A stretch of 7,274 nt of DNA from Candidatus Aminicenantota bacterium. GTDB lineage: Bacteria; Acidobacteriota; Aminicenantia; UBA2199. This document shows, piece after piece, positions 1-6,584 of the stretch. Location of the stretch: NCBI GenBank assembly GCA_023137075.1, contig JAGLQA010000165.1, positions 1-7,274 on the forward strand, in the 5' to 3' direction. Every line of letters starts with the position of its first letter. Within the stretch, counting starts at the first letter, position 1. The notes below the pieces were generated by a model that saw only the letters and a list, made by a program, of their open reading frames with translations, made no database searches and had not been told where the DNA came from. Made by a program: the position numbers and the translations under genes.

Positions 1-2207
1 ACATACAATCCTCTCTTGATTTTTTCAAATAAGAAGGAGACCAACCCCGTCTCGTCCTCAACCTGGTATTCTTCCTTGCCGATCCGAAAAAAATAGGGCG
101 GTGCCGGATAATCTTTTAATTTCTCATAGGTTTCATTTACCTGGGCAAAGAGGGGCCCGGTCAGGTAATCCCAATTAATTGAGCGTTTCATACCGACACC
201 GTTCAACTCATATTCCAATTCCAGTGTGTAGGTCGAGTATTCATCATCAAAGACGGATAGGGCCGAACGACAGCAGGACAGGGCATTCAATTTTTCGGCG
301 ATTTCTTTGCTTCTTTGTTCATCTTTTAAGGTGTCTTCATTCTTAATCAACTCGATCAATTTTGTGGTAATAACCCGGGGCATGCCTCTTTTTTCGATGT
401 TTTCGATCAGGGAGTTCTTTTTATTGACAAGTTTAATGAACCGTATTAATTTTGCTTCTTTTAATTCTTCTCCCTTACCCCGGTCCAGGATAAAAACGAC
501 TTCATCACCGATTCGTTTCATGAGAAAATTTTCCAATTCCTTTTCATTTTTTAAATAGGTGTTCTTTTTACCTTTTCTGACAAGAAAGAGAGGCGGTTGA
601 GCTAAGTGCAGGTAGCCTCTCTCGATTAACGGCCGCATATTGCGAAAGAAGAAGGTCATCAGTAGTGTGCGAATATGTGAGCCGTCCACGTCCGCGTCGG
701 TCATAATGATGATTTTATGATATCTCAATTTTTCGACATCAAAGCTTTCTTCCCTGATTCCGACGCCCAGGGCGGAAATAATGGCCTTGATTTCATCGTT
801 TTCCAGCATTTTGGCGGTGGTTGCTTTTTCCACATTCAATATCTTTCCTTTCAGAGGCAATATGGCCTGGAATTTCCGGTCCCGGCCCTGTTTGGCTGAG
901 CCTCCGGCGGAATCTCCCTCGACCACGTACAACTCGCTTTCTTCCGGGTCTCTCGATTGACAATCGGCTAATTTCCCCGGCAGGTTGGTACTCTCAAGCA
1001 AACTCGTTTTGCGGACCAGGTCTTTTGCTTTTCGTGAGGCTTCCCTGGCCTGGGCTGCTAAGAGCGCTTTATTGATGATTGCTTTCGCTATCGGCAGGTT
1101 TACTTCAAAATAGTCGGATAGTTTTTCATTGACAAAGGATTCGACGATTCCCTTTACGTCCGAGTTCCCCAACTTGGCTTTTGTCTGGCCTTCGAATTGG
1201 GGGTCCTTTAACTTTAAAGAGATCACACCGATGAGTCCTTCCCTGACATCGTCACCGGAAAAGCTTTCTTTGTAATCTTTTTTCAGATTGTTGGCCTGGG
1301 CAAAATTGTTGATGGTTCTGGTCAGGGCCCCTTTAAAACCGGTGAGATGAGTCCCGCCTTCAATCGTATTAATATTGTTCACAAAAGACAACAAGGTCTC
1401 ACTGTAACCCCTTATATACTGGAAGGCTATTTCGATTTCGATTTCGTCTTTGACGGCATTTAAAAATATGGGATTATCGTGGATTTTCTCTTTCGCGTTG
1501 CACAGGTAGCTTACATATTCGATAATACCGCCTTCATAGAAAAATTCTTCTTTTTTATTAATCCGTTCATCGGTCAGGGTGATTGTGATACCCTTGTTTA
1601 AAAAGGCAAGTTCTTTCAGCCGTTTGGATAAAATATTGTAATCGTACTCGACGTTTTCAAAAATTTCTTCATCCGGCCAGAAGGTCACTTTGGTGCCTTT
1701 CTTTCCCGTTTTTCCGATCTTTTTGAATTCGGTCTGGGGGCAGCCGCTTTCATATTTCTGGAAATATATGGCGCCGTCCCGCTTGACCTCTAACTCTAAC
1801 TTTGAAGAGAGGGCATTTACCACGGATACACCGACACCATGGAGCCCACCGGATACTTTGTAGGTGTTATTGTCAAACTTCCCGCCGGCATGCAGCGTGG
1901 TCATGACAACTTCCGCCGCGGATTTTCCTTCATCTTTGTGCATATCCACCGGGATACCGCGGCCGTTATCGCTGACAGCCACCGAGTTGTCAAAATGAAT
2001 GACCACATGTATGGTATCACAATAACCGGCCATGGCTTCATCGATGGAATTATCGACCACTTCATAGACAAGATGATGCAAGCCTAAGGAACCGGTGCTG
2101 CCAATATACATGGCCGGTCTCAACCTGACCGCTTCCAGGCCTTCAAGTACTTTGATGCTATCTGCCGTGTATGTTACATCTTCTACTTGTGCTGCTTCGA
2201 CATCCAC
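1..2207 (-). CDS. gyrB: DNA gyrase subunit B, long type, C-terminus cut by window edge
   Basis: ATPase subunit of DNA gyrase, the GyrA2GyrB2 topoisomerase that introduces negative supercoils into DNA in the cytoplasm. The frame is open for 735 codons from a GTG start to the left edge; I checked every codon and found no stop. The N-terminal GHKL ATPase shows RLRPAMYIG (28-36), EVVDNSIDE (49-57, general-base Glu49 and Mg-binding Asn53), DNGRGIPV (80-87) and GGLHGVGVSVVNALS (120-134). The TOPRIM domain shows VVEGDSAGGSA (428-438, catalytic Glu430), the QGRDRKFQAILPLKGK region (440-455) and DADVDGSHIRTLL (504-516, metal-binding Asp504/506/508). Residues of about 560-720 form the large insertion known from E. 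coli GyrB and absent from the ~640-residue form. The window ends at KRGLYV, just before the expected RYKGLGEMN motif, so about 70 residues are missing (estimated total ~805). It lies 2 nt after the recF stop. ParE is a possible alternative, but the recF linkage and the insertion favour GyrB. Confidence 0.97.
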   Translation of the reverse strand, partial: MDVEAAQVEDVTYTADSIKVLEGLEAVRLRPAMYIGSTGSLGLHHLVYEVVDNSIDEAMAGYCDTIHVVIHFDNSVAVSDNGRGIPVDMHKDEGKSAAEVVMTTLHAGGKFDNNTYKVSGGLHGVGVSVVNALSSKLELEVKRDGAIYFQKYESGCPQTEFKKIGKTGKKGTKVTFWPDEEIFENVEYDYNILSKRLKELAFLNKGITITLTDERINKKEEFFYEGGIIEYVSYLCNAKEKIHDNPIFLNAVKDEIEIEIAFQYIRGYSETLLSFVNNINTIEGGTHLTGFKGALTRTINNFAQANNLKKDYKESFSGDDVREGLIGVISLKLKDPQFEGQTKAKLGNSDVKGIVESFVNEKLSDYFEVNLPIAKAIINKALLAAQAREASRKAKDLVRKTSLLESTNLPGKLADCQSRDPEESELYVVEGDSAGGSAKQGRDRKFQAILPLKGKILNVEKATTAKMLENDEIKAIISALGVGIREESFDVEKLRYHKIIIMTDADVDGSHIRTLLMTFFFRNMRPLIERGYLHLAQPPLFLVRKGKKNTYLKNEKELENFLMKRIGDEVVFILDRGKGEELKEAKLIRFIKLVNKKNSLIENIEKRGMPRVITTKLIELIKNEDTLKDEQRSKEIAEKLNALSCCRSALSVFDDEYSTYTLELEYELNGVGMKRSINWDYLTGPLFAQVNETYEKLKDYPAPPYFFRIGKEEYQVEDETGLVSFLFEKIKRGLY

Positions 2208-2209
2208 TT

Positions 2210-3238
2210 TTAGTTCTCCTTTCCCAACTCGATTAATTTTTCAAACCGGCTGTTTTTATTCACGGAGGTGGCGATTACCTGTAAATCAGGGTAACTTTCC
2301 ATTAAGAAGTCGATATTCTTAGAATCGATTGCCGAATCAAAATCATCGAGAAGAAAAATGGGATATTCATTCCGCTCTTTTTTAAAGAGTTCAATAAACG
2401 AAATATATACCATAAGCAGGTTGATTTTCTTTTCACCTGAGGAATGGAATTTTAAATTTCTCGAATCCAGGTAAATTTCAAAATTATCCAGATGAGGCCC
2501 CTTGAGAGACTTACTAAATTTAATTTCCCGGTCCTTCAGCTTTTCCAGTTCGTTAAACAAAACCTCTTGAGATATTCCGCTGCCCGAGCATAATGATGGG
2601 CTGTACCTGATTTCCAGCCCGGCGCCGTGTTTTTTTTTTATTTCGTTATTGAGTTTATCTATAAACTCCATTCTTATACCACCGATCTTTGCAGAAAACT
2701 CACTAATAATTCTATTCCAACTGCTCAGTTCCGCTAAATTCCGTCTTGTTTTCAACAAATAATTTTTCTGTCTTAAAGCCTTATTGTAACTCAAAATATA
2801 GTGTATGTAAAGAGCATAAACACCAAATATGAGCCTATTTATCAATTTTCTGATATAGGGTTTGCTTTCAATGTGCAGGCTATAACTCGATGAGGAAAAA
2901 AAGACCGGGTAAATGTACTTACCGGCTTCAAGGATATTCGTTTTTTTACCATTCAATAGGAGTGAAAATTTGCTATTATAAAATGCACTGATTTTATAGC
3001 CGCCAAAAACATTGCGGCATGACAGGTTTATCAGGAATGAATCTTTTTTATAATTGACTAATTCCGACTTTTTAACATTCAGGAAAGATTTTCCGAATCC
3101 GGTGATGAAAATAGCTTCCAGAATAGTTGTTTTACCGACCCCGTTTAACCCGTAAACCAGGTTTTTATTTTTACTGAAGGAATATGCCACCTTTTCTAAA
3201 TTTCTAAGACCGGTTATTTTTATGTTTTCTATAATCAA
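2210..3238 (-). CDS. recF: DNA replication and repair protein RecF (divergent)
   Basis: RecF is a cytoplasmic SMC/ABC-type ATPase that, with RecO and RecR, helps load RecA at single-strand gaps. The 342 residues compare with 357 in E. coli. Visible motifs are Walker A GLNGVGKT (30-37), GKSFLNVKKSELV (49-61, like the RecF G-x-G-R/K-S-F-R region), the ELSSWNRIISEFSAKIGG block (170-187), GPHLDNFEI (247-255, usually GPHRDD), an ABC-like signature HSSGEKK (265-271) and Walker B IFLLDD (294-299) followed by FDSAIDS. The start is TTG. An in-frame TGA lies upstream with no ATG or GTG between, and the N-terminus (IIENIKITGLRN) aligns with the family start. A weak AAGG lies 13 nt upstream. It is first in an operon with gyrB. 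Two odd points: the usual PED...G.P..RRR..D signature is degraded (SSSSYSLHIESKPYIRKLIN, 114-133), and the gene is more AT-rich than its neighbours. Identity as RecF rests on these motifs plus gyrB linkage. Confidence 0.93.
   Translation of the reverse strand: MIIENIKITGLRNLEKVAYSFSKNKNLVYGLNGVGKTTILEAIFITGFGKSFLNVKKSELVNYKKDSFLINLSCRNVFGGYKISAFYNSKFSLLLNGKKTNILEAGKYIYPVFFSSSSYSLHIESKPYIRKLINRLIFGVYALYIHYILSYNKALRQKNYLLKTRRNLAELSSWNRIISEFSAKIGGIRMEFIDKLNNEIKKKHGAGLEIRYSPSLCSGSGISQEVLFNELEKLKDREIKFSKSLKGPHLDNFEIYLDSRNLKFHSSGEKKINLLMVYISFIELFKKERNEYPIFLLDDFDSAIDSKNIDFLMESYPDLQVIATSVNKNSRFEKLIELGKEN
2216..2221 (-). promoter_or_regulatory. gyrB Shine-Dalgarno inside the end of recF
   Basis: Reading on the minus strand, AAGGAG lies 8 nt before a GTG codon, inside the last recF codons (GGA AAG GAG AAC TAA). 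This fixes the gyrB start at the GTG at 2207, since an ATG three bases further on is out of frame. The arrangement suggests translational coupling of gyrB to recF. Confidence 0.85.
2630..2639 (-). repeat. A10 homopolymer within recF
   Basis: Ten consecutive T on the plus strand give an A10 run in the recF message, across codons 200-203 (Ile-Lys-Lys-Lys). The frame is intact as given. Runs of this length can cause polymerase slippage and are also common places for sequencing indels. Confidence 0.9.
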
Positions 3239-3272
3239 TATTTTTTTGTTATTCCTTGTTTTTATACAGCAT

Positions 3273-3302
3273 ATTATACCATGAATTCATGGGTTTTAGC
3301 AA
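3273..3302 (-). promoter_or_regulatory. Predicted sigma70-type promoter for recF-gyrB
   Basis: On the minus strand there is a -35 TTGCTA (3297-3302), an 18-nt spacer and a perfect -10 TATAAT (3273-3278) preceded by TGG, which gives an extended -10. The expected transcript start is near 3267, leaving about 28 nt of leader before the TTG at 3238. The placement in front of recF, facing away from ygeW, supports the call. It is a prediction from consensus only. Confidence 0.7.
3279..3292. repeat. 14-bp perfect palindrome inside the recF promoter spacer
   Basis: CCATGAATTCATGG is a perfect palindrome filling most of the spacer between the -35 and -10 boxes of the recF promoter. A dimeric repressor bound here would cover the promoter, but no regulator is known from the window. 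Its 10-bp core, ATGAATTCAT, occurs once more, at 6548-6557. Confidence 0.55.
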
Positions 3303-3346
3303 TACTTTCCGGGAAACTACAAAAAATTCCACCAACCCGGCGTCAG

Positions 3347-3376
3347 TTGATAATTTAAATCCGGTCATGATATAAT
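3347..3376 (+). promoter_or_regulatory. Predicted sigma70-type promoter for ygeW
   Basis: A -35 TTGATA (3347-3352), an 18-nt spacer and a perfect -10 TATAAT (3371-3376) preceded by TGA, an extended -10. The expected transcript start is 3382-3385, giving a leader of about 55-58 nt. It is divergent from the recF promoter, and the two -35 boxes are about 45 bp apart. Confidence 0.72.
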
Positions 3377-3384
3377 TTCCTGTT

Positions 3385-3426
3385 ATGCCTGCATTTCACC
3401 AATCGCCTGTTTGTAACGATAGCTAA
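3385..3426 (+). CDS. Possible 13-codon leader peptide upstream of ygeW
   Basis: A short frame, MPAFHQSPVCNDS, begins at an ATG only 0-3 nt after the predicted ygeW transcript start and ends with TAA three bases before the ygeW Shine-Dalgarno. It has no ribosome binding site of its own and would have to be translated as a leaderless message. It is out of frame with ygeW. The composition shows no run of one amino acid as in classical attenuators, and I see no obvious attenuator hairpin. A frame this short can occur by chance; the placement is the only support. Confidence 0.25.
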   Translation: MPAFHQSPVCNDS

Positions 3427-3428
3427 AT

Positions 3429-3434
3429 CGGAGG
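3429..3434 (+). promoter_or_regulatory. ygeW Shine-Dalgarno
   Basis: CGGAGG sits 5 nt before the ATG at 3440 and fixes that start. Another ATG at 3436 is only 1 nt from the site and opens a 5-codon frame (MYGAI, stop) that overlaps the ygeW start, so it is unlikely to be used. Confidence 0.85.
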
Positions 3435-3439
3435 TATGT

Positions 3440-4630
3440 ATGGAGCAATATAAATATTGGCTGTCCGAAGTTAAATGGCCGAATTGTGACCTTTGCGGTA
3501 AAGATCTTCTCCTCACCCGGGAATGGTCAACCAATGAAATCACACAAATTTTATATACGGCAGAGGTTTTGCACCAAATGTTTAAGGACAATATCGCGGC
3601 AGTATGTTTTAACTCCGGGGTGGCCGTATCCCAATTCCGGGATAAATCGACCCGCACCCGTTTTTCCTTCTCTTTTGCCGCCAATCTACTGGGCTTGACG
3701 GTGCGAGATTTAGATGAAGAACAATCCCAGGTTTCTCACGGGGAGACCGTGCGTGAGACCGCCAATATGATCGCCTTTTTAACGGAGATTTTCGGTATAC
3801 GGGACGATATGTTTTTGGGCGAGGGTCATGCCTACATGAAAGAGGTGGCGGCCGCACTCGATGAGGGATATGAAAAAGGGATATTGAACCAGCGGCCCGG
3901 GATAATCAACCTGCAAAGCGATATCGATCATCCGACCCAGACCCTGGCCGACCTGCTGCACCTGAAGCGGTATTTCGGTTCCCTGCCGAACCTGAAAGGA
4001 AAAAAAATGGCCGTTACCTGGGCCTATTCTCCAAGCTACGGTAAACCCCTTTCGGTACCCCAGGGGCTGATCGAATTAATGCCCCGTTTCGGCATGGAAG
4101 TAACGCTGGCCCACCCGAAGGGGTATGATTTACTCCCGGAAGTCATCGAGGCAGCGCAAATGAACGCTTCCGAAAGCGGCGGCAGTTTCACGATGGTAAA
4201 TTCCATGGAGAAAGCATTTACGGATGCGGATATTGTCTATCCCAAGAGTTGGGCGCCCTATTCGGTTATGGAGAAAAGAACTGCATTGTTTCGGAAAAAT
4301 GACCGGAAGGGGCTGGCGGGATGTGAGAAAGAGTCTCTTTTGCTAAACGCGAAATATAAAAACTGGGAATGCAGTGAAGAGAAAATGGCCTTAACCGTGG
4401 CCGGTAACGCCCTCTACATGCATTGCCTGCCCGCCGATATTTCGGGAGTATCCTGCAAAGAGGGGGAAGTGACTGCCGGGGTGTTTGATAAATACCGCAC
4501 GTTAACCTACAAACAGGCCGGGTACAAACCCTTTATCATTGCCGCCGTGATACTGAATAACCGCTTTTCCGACCCGGCCGGAGTCCTGGAAACCCTCCGT
4601 AAGAGAAAAACGAAAAGAGTCTGTTTCTAA
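3440..4630 (+). CDS. ygeW: YgeW-type knotted carbamoyltransferase
   Basis: Member of the aspartate/ornithine carbamoyltransferase superfamily, the YgeW branch of trefoil-knotted enzymes. At 396 residues it matches my recollection of E. coli YgeW. The N-terminal carbamoyl-phosphate domain has DKSTRTRFSF (68-77, the STRTR phosphate loop) and DHPTQTLAD (163-171). The second domain has TWAYSPSYGKPLSVPQGL (193-210), the YgeW block I recognise most clearly, VYPKSWAPYSVMEKRT (266-281) and MHCLPADISGVSCKEGEV (327-344) with the HCLP loop. No catalytic motif appears lost. These enzymes are cytoplasmic and probably trimeric; the true substrate of YgeW is not settled as far as I know, so I give no reaction beyond carbamoyl transfer. 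In E. coli the gene sits with ygeX/ygeY/hyuA/yqeA in a catabolic cluster; here it stands alone between recF and glycosyltransferase genes. It has its own promoter and a good Shine-Dalgarno. Base composition is more GC-rich than recF. Confidence 0.93.
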   Translation: MEQYKYWLSEVKWPNCDLCGKDLLLTREWSTNEITQILYTAEVLHQMFKDNIAAVCFNSGVAVSQFRDKSTRTRFSFSFAANLLGLTVRDLDEEQSQVSHGETVRETANMIAFLTEIFGIRDDMFLGEGHAYMKEVAAALDEGYEKGILNQRPGIINLQSDIDHPTQTLADLLHLKRYFGSLPNLKGKKMAVTWAYSPSYGKPLSVPQGLIELMPRFGMEVTLAHPKGYDLLPEVIEAAQMNASESGGSFTMVNSMEKAFTDADIVYPKSWAPYSVMEKRTALFRKNDRKGLAGCEKESLLLNAKYKNWECSEEKMALTVAGNALYMHCLPADISGVSCKEGEVTAGVFDKYRTLTYKQAGYKPFIIAAVILNNRFSDPAGVLETLRKRKTKRVCF

Positions 4631-4659
4631 TTTGTTTTTGTCACTTTTGTCTTTTTATG
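4631..4659. other. 29-bp convergent gap without a clear terminator
   Basis: ygeW (rightward) and the membrane glycosyltransferase gene (leftward) end tail to tail with 29 bp between. The gap is T-rich on the plus strand, but I find no GC-rich stem-loop followed by a T run for either direction. Termination may be Rho-dependent, or the transcripts may overlap. Confidence 0.6.
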
Positions 4660-6549
4660 CTATTTTACCTGGAAAACATATACGTTCTTTTCCCGGAAGA
4701 TGGGTTCCAATTGGTCGAAAAAGGCAAACGCATTTTGCCGGTGGGCTTCGGGCAGCCGGTTATAGTTGTTGATTAAACGGTAAAACTCGGAGAAATTAAC
4801 CAGTATATAATCGATCCCGTCGGCTCTTAACCGGATGAGCCAGTCGATGAAATTGTCCGCTTTTTCCGCGTAGGGTTTCAATATCGAGTAATCGATGGCG
4901 GAAGCGACGCTGTAAGGACGTTTTAAGTAATAATTCCGGGTTTCTCCAACCAGTAAAATCCTGCTGTTTTCCGGGGTATGATGATTCAAAAATTGAAAGG
5001 CGGGATAAGAGTGAACGGTCCGGATGAGGTATTCATCCCGGGTCATATTTTGGGTATACAGGAGGTGGGGGTTATAGAGGTAGTTCAGCAGCGCAATAGA
5101 AGTCGCCATATTCAGCAGCAGGACAATAGCCAGCAGGACGTTCATGACTACTCCCGGTTTTTGCTCAACTACCCGGGCGACAAACAGGCAGAGGATCAAA
5201 AAAGGAAGGTAGAAAAACCGAATGCTGCCGGTAAAAGCACAGCCGGCAAAAATGGTAATAAGAGAGAAGGCGAGTAACAGCGACACCCTTTTGTTGTCTC
5301 CGTCGGTCTTGTGACGCCCGGCCTTCTTCCCGGCCGAACCTAATAAGAAGGGCAGGAAAGCCAGAAATTGCACGCCCACTCTTCCACCGGAACCGAATTC
5401 TTTAAAGGATAAATTATATGGCAGATAGAGAAAATCTTTCCATGACCGGCAGATCCGCCCCACATCCCGGGCCATCATGCGCGAACGGGATTCATCCCAG
5501 AACTCAAAGGGAAACAATGAATAAAAAAAGGGGAACACCGGGTTACCGGTATAGAGAATGTTTTTGCTGAACAGCGGTATTAAAAGGGCCAGGAATGCCA
5601 GGGAAAAGAATAAATATTGTTTGACCGGGAATTTTTTTTGATAGATTAGAAACAAGAGGAGGAAGATCAACATGGGCAAGGCGTTAAAGTACTTTATTCC
5701 CACGGCAAATCCCCAGAATATGCCGGCCCGGGAGAATTGTTTCTCTAAAAGAAAGCGGATTCCCAGGAGGATAAACAACGCGCTGACCAGGTCGTTTTTT
5801 ACTGTGGTCAACAAGAAACCACTCAGGGGCATCGTAATAATGAGGAGCGCCGGCAGCCAGCGTTTACGGATATTCATGTAATCACCGGCAAAATCGATCA
5901 CGGCCGATACTAAAAAGATTCCCACGATCAGGTGAAAAAACCGGGGCACAAGGGCGCCGGCAAAAACCGAAGGGATCAAAGACACCTCGTAATAGATTGC
6001 CGTGTTGGCATATAAAAATTGCGGGGTGGCGCAAAAGCCCCCGTTTTGAATGTATAAATTCGGAATGCCTAAGTGGTAGACCAGGGTATCGAAGAAAGAG
6101 GATGGCAGGGCGGCATAAAAGAGAGGAAAAAGAAAAAGCAAATACCACATAGATGATTTACTTTTTATTTTTTCGCCAAGGTTTTTTAACTCCGGGGTAA
6201 AATTTAAGAAAAGAAAGCTCCCCGCCGGGACAGTCAGGAGGATATACACATAAAACCAGGGTGCTGTAAGCTGGTGCAAGAATCCCAATATAAAGAAATA
6301 AAGAGTGGTGATAATGAGGCCGATGGCAAAGGACACCTCTAATGAAATCCGCTTATGTTTAAACAGGATTTGGAACAGTAAACCGTATATGATGCAAACC
6401 AGGCCTAATAATAATGCTTTGATAAAAGAGATCAACATAACGCCGATATAGTGAACCGCCAGCGCGTTCATCACGATTAGTACGGCAAAAGCGATTAATA
6501 CCCCGTAGATGATTTGTCGGTTTTTTTTCGGACGAAATATGTCGATCAT
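4660..6549 (-). CDS. Polytopic GT-C-type glycosyltransferase (ArnT/PMT-like membrane protein)
   Basis: Integral membrane protein of 629 residues. I count roughly 13 hydrophobic spans between residues 13 and 490, followed by a soluble tail of about 140 residues. The first large loop carries SFFDTLVYHLGIPNLY (151-166). An acidic residue here (Asp154) followed by a YHL..P.LY pattern is typical of GT-C enzymes that use polyprenyl-phosphate sugars, with Asp the likely catalytic base. Other conserved-looking blocks are TVKNDLVSALF (249-259) and GFAVGIKYFNALPM (280-293). The tail has FLNHHTPENSRILLVGETRNYYL (520-542) and DGIDYILVNF (577-586), as in many GT-C proteins with an extracytoplasmic C-terminal domain. 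Acceptor and sugar cannot be told. It follows a family 2 glycosyltransferase by 46 bp, which fits a supplier/user pair. No Shine-Dalgarno precedes the ATG; instead a -10 box ends 6 nt before it, suggesting a leaderless message. The exact subfamily is uncertain, the membrane GT-C class fairly sure. Confidence 0.8.
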   Translation of the reverse strand: MIDIFRPKKNRQIIYGVLIAFAVLIVMNALAVHYIGVMLISFIKALLLGLVCIIYGLLFQILFKHKRISLEVSFAIGLIITTLYFFILGFLHQLTAPWFYVYILLTVPAGSFLFLNFTPELKNLGEKIKSKSSMWYLLFLFPLFYAALPSSFFDTLVYHLGIPNLYIQNGGFCATPQFLYANTAIYYEVSLIPSVFAGALVPRFFHLIVGIFLVSAVIDFAGDYMNIRKRWLPALLIITMPLSGFLLTTVKNDLVSALFILLGIRFLLEKQFSRAGIFWGFAVGIKYFNALPMLIFLLLFLIYQKKFPVKQYLFFSLAFLALLIPLFSKNILYTGNPVFPFFYSLFPFEFWDESRSRMMARDVGRICRSWKDFLYLPYNLSFKEFGSGGRVGVQFLAFLPFLLGSAGKKAGRHKTDGDNKRVSLLLAFSLITIFAGCAFTGSIRFFYLPFLILCLFVARVVEQKPGVVMNVLLAIVLLLNMATSIALLNYLYNPHLLYTQNMTRDEYLIRTVHSYPAFQFLNHHTPENSRILLVGETRNYYLKRPYSVASAIDYSILKPYAEKADNFIDWLIRLRADGIDYILVNFSEFYRLINNYNRLPEAHRQNAFAFFDQLEPIFREKNVYVFQVK

Positions 6550-6557
6550 GAATTCAT
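6548..6557. repeat. Palindrome ATGAATTCAT at the GT-C gene start
   Basis: A 10-bp perfect palindrome lies across the start codon and the end of the predicted -10 box. The same 10-mer forms the core of the palindrome in the recF promoter (3281-3290). It may be a shared operator, or a by-product of AT-rich start regions. Confidence 0.4.
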
Positions 6558-6584
6558 TATATCATGAGTAACCACGCCCGGCAA
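6556..6584 (-). promoter_or_regulatory. Predicted promoter giving a leaderless GT-C mRNA
   Basis: On the minus strand there is a -35 TTGCCG (6579-6584), a 17-nt spacer and a perfect -10 TATAAT (6556-6561) preceded by TGA, an extended -10. Standard spacing puts +1 at 6549, exactly the A of the ATG. The absence of any Shine-Dalgarno before this ATG agrees with leaderless translation. Read-through from the upstream glycosyltransferase gene is also possible. Confidence 0.6.

Noticed and set aside
307..558. Plus-strand frames inside gyrB, including those at 717-899, 821-1075 and 1839-2087
   Set aside because: All are antisense to the continuous, motif-rich gyrB frame, and their translations look like low-complexity shadow peptides.
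3262..3270. DnaA-box-like TTATACAGC in the recF upstream region
   Set aside because: A single site with two mismatches to TTATNCACA, no further boxes and no AT-rich unwinding repeats nearby; not evidence of an origin.
3249..3272. Short frame ATG-CTG-TAT-AAA-AAC-AAG-GAA-TAA before recF
   Set aside because: Its ATG lies 1 nt after the -10 box, upstream of the predicted transcript start, so it would not be in the mRNA.
3355..3684. 109-residue frame on the minus strand across the ygeW promoter and 5' end
   Set aside because: It is antisense to well-supported ygeW coding sequence and has no recognisable domain or good ribosome binding site; a shadow of the real gene.
4600..4660. Bidirectional terminator between ygeW and the GT-C gene
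   Set aside because: The region is T-rich, but I could not draw a stable GC-containing stem next to any T run on either strand.
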